Positions 4,376 through 7,130 of a stretch of 7,130 nucleotides of DNA are shown piece by piece. The position numbers and the translations under genes are program-made. A model generated the notes under the pieces. It did not search any database, was not told the DNA's origin, and was given only the letters and a program-made list of their open reading frames with translations. Every line of letters begins with the position of its first letter. The first letter of the stretch is position 1. Location of the stretch: the NCBI RefSeq assembly GCF_018373095.1, contig NZ_JAHAHT010000091.1, forward strand, positions 1 to 7,130. Direction: 5' to 3'. The DNA is from Haemophilus parahaemolyticus. GTDB taxonomy: Bacteria; Pseudomonadota; Gammaproteobacteria; Enterobacterales; Pasteurellaceae.

Positions 4376-5581
4376 ATGACAACAGAAAACCAAAAGCCTT
4401 CTCGTGGCAGAAAGTTTCTTATTGTAGTAACGCTATTGGTTGTGCTTGTTGCTTTTGCGGGTGTGGCGGGAATGCAACGTTTTATCGCAGGCAAGAAAGC
4501 GGAAGTTGCAGCGAATATGCCTGAAACGGTGAGTGAAATCACCGCAATGCAGGTACAACCTCGTGAATGGACGCCTTATCTTTCAGCGGTAGGTTATATC
4601 CGCCCGAACCAAGGGGCGATGTTAAGTTCGGAGTCTTCTGGTACGGTGAAAAGTGTGAACGTGAAATCAGGTCAGCGTGTCAATAAAGGTGATTTATTGG
4701 TGGAGCTTGATGATACCGTTGAAGTGGCAACTTTGAAAGCGTCTCAAGCACAATTACCAAACGCAAAGCTTACGTTAGATCGTTATCGTAACTTGGTGGC
4801 TTCTAACAGTGCTTCAAAAGCAGAATTAGACAGTGCTCAAGCAACCTATAATCAATTAATAGCAAATATTGAGTCATTAAAAGCTTCAATTGCACGCCGT
4901 AAAATTTATGCTCCATTTAGCGGTTTTGCAGGTATCGTGAATGTGAACGTAGGTCAATACATCACAACCGGTACAGAAATTGTGCGTGTTGAAGATCAAA
5001 GTTCAATGAAAGTGCGTTTTACGCTTCCTCAAACAGATGTTGAGAATATTTTTGTGGGTCAAAAAGTGACTGCAGAAGTGGATGCGTTAGAGGGGCAAAC
5101 CTTCCCAGCGGAAATTGTTGCAATCGATCCTGCAGTTGATCGCAATACAGGTTTAATTAACGTTGAAGCGGTGATTGCTGAAGGCGGCAACAAATTGCTT
5201 TCAGGTATGTTTGTGCGATTAAATGTGGCATTGCCAACTGAAAAAGCACAAATCGTGGTGCCACAAATTGCGGTTACTTACACGATGTATGGCGAAACCG
5301 TTTATGTGCTTGAGCAACTTTCAGATGAAGATAAAGCACTTGTAAGCAAAATGGCGGAGCAAAATCCGAAATTAGATGCAAATAAAATGTATCGTGCAAA
5401 ACAAGTGGAAGTAAGAACCAAAGACCGTAACGGTATCTACGCACAATTAGCAAAAGGCGTGAAAGCGGGTGATATTATCGTAACGGGCGGTTTCCAGCGT
5501 TTAAATAACCATTCGCTTATCATTGTTTCTGATCAAGAAGCTGTTGGTGTAACCGTACCTGCGAAAAGTAGTAAACTTTAA
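4376..5581 (+). CDS. acrA: RND efflux periplasmic adaptor subunit (membrane fusion protein)
   Basis: Periplasmic adaptor that joins the AcrB pump to an outer-membrane TolC-type channel. 401 residues. The N-terminus has a basic stretch then one hydrophobic helix (about 13-32) with no lipobox cysteine, so it is anchored by an uncleaved helix rather than by lipid, unlike Escherichia coli AcrA. Next come the lipoyl half-motif (SSGTVKSVNVKSGQRVNKGD, 87-106), an alpha-hairpin (about 115-172) carrying the RxxxLxxxxxxS docking pattern at Arg136, Leu140 and Ser147, the second lipoyl half (IYAPFSGFAGIV, 177-188), a beta-barrel region (about 210-290, with DPAVDRNTGLINV at 251-263) and the membrane-proximal domain. 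A charged insertion at about 313-345 lies in that last part. GGAG five bases before the ATG supports the start. Twelve bases separate it from acrB, so the two are co-translated from one message. Overall type resembles MexH and HI0894. Confidence 0.93.
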   Translation: MTTENQKPSRGRKFLIVVTLLVVLVAFAGVAGMQRFIAGKKAEVAANMPETVSEITAMQVQPREWTPYLSAVGYIRPNQGAMLSSESSGTVKSVNVKSGQRVNKGDLLVELDDTVEVATLKASQAQLPNAKLTLDRYRNLVASNSASKAELDSAQATYNQLIANIESLKASIARRKIYAPFSGFAGIVNVNVGQYITTGTEIVRVEDQSSMKVRFTLPQTDVENIFVGQKVTAEVDALEGQTFPAEIVAIDPAVDRNTGLINVEAVIAEGGNKLLSGMFVRLNVALPTEKAQIVVPQIAVTYTMYGETVYVLEQLSDEDKALVSKMAEQNPKLDANKMYRAKQVEVRTKDRNGIYAQLAKGVKAGDIIVTGGFQRLNNHSLIIVSDQEAVGVTVPAKSSKL

Positions 5582-5593
5582 TTGAGGTAATCA

Positions 5594-7130
5594 ATGAAAT
5601 TTACCGATCTATTTATTAAACGCCCTGTACTTGCGGTGTGTATTAGCTTGCTGATTACGATTCTTGGCTTGCAATCCATCAATAAGTTACAGGTACGAGA
5701 ATACCCTGAGATGACTATCTCAACCGTAACCGTGAGTGTGAACTACTCAGGTGCGGATGCAAGTTTGATGCAAGCACTCGTAACTTCCCAAATTGAAGAA
5801 GCGGTTGCACAGGCGGATAACATCGACTATGTGACTTCATCAAGTGGACCAAGTACTTCAACCACTACGATTAAAATGAAATTGAACACCAACCCACAAT
5901 TGGCGTTGGCGGATATTTCTTCGAAAGTGAGTGCAATTCGTTCTAATCTTCCGAGCGGGATTGATGATCCATCAATCAGCGTTTCATCAGGGTCGAACGA
6001 TGCGTTGATGTATATCCGATTTGTCTCTGATGAGTTAAATACAGCCCAAATTACCGACTATATTAACCGAGTGGTTAAACCACAATTCTTTACGGTAAAT
6101 GGGGTATCAAGTGTTGATATTTTCGGTGCAACGACTTTCGGTTTACGTATCTGGTTAGATCCTGACAAAATGGCGGGCAATAATCTCTCTGGTGCGCAAG
6201 TGTTAGCGGCTTTAACAGCAAACAACTTAAACACTGCCGCAGGTAATGCGAATGGCTACTATACAGTTTATAAAAACAAAGTAGAATCAAGTACGCCATC
6301 TGTTTCAGAACTTGAGAACGTAACGATTTCAACCACATCAGACGGTAAAACCATCAAGTTAAAAGACATTGCAAAGGTTGAGTTAGATAAATATCAAGAT
6401 GCTTCTCGTACGGTGGCTGATGGTAAAGAAGCAGTCGTTTTAGGTGTTTCTGCTGCAACTACAGCAAACTCCATCACTGTGGCTAAAGATATTTATCCTG
6501 TATTTGCACAAATGCAGAAAAATTTACCAGAAACAATTAACGGTCAGATTTTATACGACAAAACGATTGCCATTAATAGCTCTATCAATGAAGTTTATAA
6601 AACAATTATTGAAGCAACGGTTATCGTATTAGTGGTTATTATCCTATTTTTAGGATCATTGCGTGCAATGATTGTGCCAATTATCACGATTCCAATTTCG
6701 CTTATCGGGGTATTATTCTTCCTACAAATGTTTGGCTTCTCGATCAACCTCTTAACCTTATTGGCGTTAATTCTTGCAATCGGTTTGGTAGTGGACGATG
6801 CGATCGTCGTACTTGAGAACGTAGAACGTCACGTGAAAGAGGGCAAATCGCCATTTGATGCAGCGATTATCGGTACGCGTGAAATTGCAATCCCCGTTAT
6901 CTCAATGACCATCACACTTGGTGCAGTATATTCACCAATGGCATTGATGGAAGGGGTAACAGGTTCACTTTTCAAAGAGTTCGCTTTAACCCTTGCGGGC
7001 GCGGTATTCATTTCAGGGATTGCAGCATTAACGCTTTCGCCAATGATGTCGAGCCGTGTGTTAAAAGAACACAACGAAGAACACGAAAGCCGTTTTGCGA
7101 AGTGTATCAACGGTATGTTGGATAAAATGA
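5594..7130 (+). CDS. acrB: RND multidrug efflux pump, HAE1 family, N-terminal half
   Basis: Inner-membrane drug:proton antiporter that works as a trimer with the adjacent adaptor. 512 codons are present without a stop, about half of the usual 1030-1050; the rest is beyond the right edge. It begins MKFTDLFIKRPVLAVCIS with the first membrane helix at about 10-30. A periplasmic porter region follows (about 31-335), including DYVTSSSG (78-85), YINRVVKPQFF (156-166) and GLRIWLDPDKMA (183-194). Helices II-VI follow from about 337. The proton-relay aspartates are Asp401 and Asp402 in GLVVDDAIVVLENVERH, equal to AcrB Asp407/Asp408. ALTLAGAVFISGIAALTLSP (464-483) is the conserved helix VI region. GAGG six bases before the ATG supports the start. 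Similarity to Haemophilus influenzae HI0895 and to MexI-type pumps is strong by recollection. Substrates cannot be read from sequence. Confidence 0.95.
   Translation, partial: MKFTDLFIKRPVLAVCISLLITILGLQSINKLQVREYPEMTISTVTVSVNYSGADASLMQALVTSQIEEAVAQADNIDYVTSSSGPSTSTTTIKMKLNTNPQLALADISSKVSAIRSNLPSGIDDPSISVSSGSNDALMYIRFVSDELNTAQITDYINRVVKPQFFTVNGVSSVDIFGATTFGLRIWLDPDKMAGNNLSGAQVLAALTANNLNTAAGNANGYYTVYKNKVESSTPSVSELENVTISTTSDGKTIKLKDIAKVELDKYQDASRTVADGKEAVVLGVSAATTANSITVAKDIYPVFAQMQKNLPETINGQILYDKTIAINSSINEVYKTIIEATVIVLVVIILFLGSLRAMIVPIITIPISLIGVLFFLQMFGFSINLLTLLALILAIGLVVDDAIVVLENVERHVKEGKSPFDAAIIGTREIAIPVISMTITLGAVYSPMALMEGVTGSLFKEFALTLAGAVFISGIAALTLSPMMSSRVLKEHNEEHESRFAKCINGMLDKM

Noticed and set aside
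3945..4542. Small open frames at 3945-4130 (plus), 4146-4328 (minus) and 4345-4542 (minus).
   Set aside because: All are antisense or out of frame to acrR or acrA and show no conserved features.
6090..7110. Open frames at 6090-6338 (minus), 6444-6632 (plus) and 6829-7110 (minus).
   Set aside because: They lie within the continuous acrB frame, which carries the conserved RND motifs; they are shadows.
1..7130. CRISPR arrays, tRNA or rRNA genes, insertion sequences, phage or toxin-antitoxin modules.
   Set aside because: No repeat-spacer pattern, RNA gene signature, transposase motif or terminal repeats were seen on either strand; the window is almost fully occupied by ordinary chromosomal genes.

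Overview
The window looks like the chromosome of a member of the Pasteurellaceae, most likely from the Actinobacillus/Mannheimia/Bibersteinia side of that family. Three things point there: low-to-moderate GC, the gene content (a yejL-yejM pair and an acrR-acrA-acrB cluster resembling the Haemophilus influenzae one), and scattered copies of the ACAAGCGGT-type DNA uptake core (one exact, four with one mismatch). I saw no copy of the AAGTGCGGT core used by Haemophilus influenzae. The species is not identified.

Layout. Bases 1-422 (minus strand) hold the N-terminal third of a LacY/RafB-type sugar:H+ symporter that runs off the left edge. Bases 423-640 are a dense divergent control region with two CRP-type sites, one perfect 18-bp LacI-family palindrome, a second weaker operator-like site exactly 63 bp away, and a lac-like promoter for the permease. 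Bases 641-1636 encode a LacI-family repressor that most resembles the sucrose repressor CscR. The repressor converges tail to tail, with 8 bp between, on a minus-strand yejL-yejM pair (3582 down to 1645). YejM/PbgA/LapC is the inner-membrane lipid A sensor that controls LpxC turnover, and YejL is its small conserved neighbour. A second divergent region (3583-3733) carries a candidate yejL promoter leftward and an acrR promoter plus operator rightward. Bases 3734 to the right edge are the acrR-acrA-acrB operon: a TetR repressor, a membrane-anchored periplasmic adaptor with an intact TolC-docking motif, and the first 512 codons of an RND (HAE1) drug:proton antiporter.

How they work together. 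The left module is a catabolite-controlled oligosaccharide uptake system whose catabolic genes, if any, would lie beyond the left edge or elsewhere. The middle pair concerns lipopolysaccharide homeostasis. The right module is an envelope drug-efflux system, probably self-repressed through an inverted repeat on its own transcription start. An outer-membrane channel is not in the window and must come from elsewhere.

I found no wholly new system. The points most worth a second look are the lac-like regulatory architecture with helically phased operators, the CscR-like repressor paired with a LacY/RafB-like permease, and a YejM whose metal-site residues appear to be lost. Comparisons with named proteins are from memory of their sequences; no searches were run.
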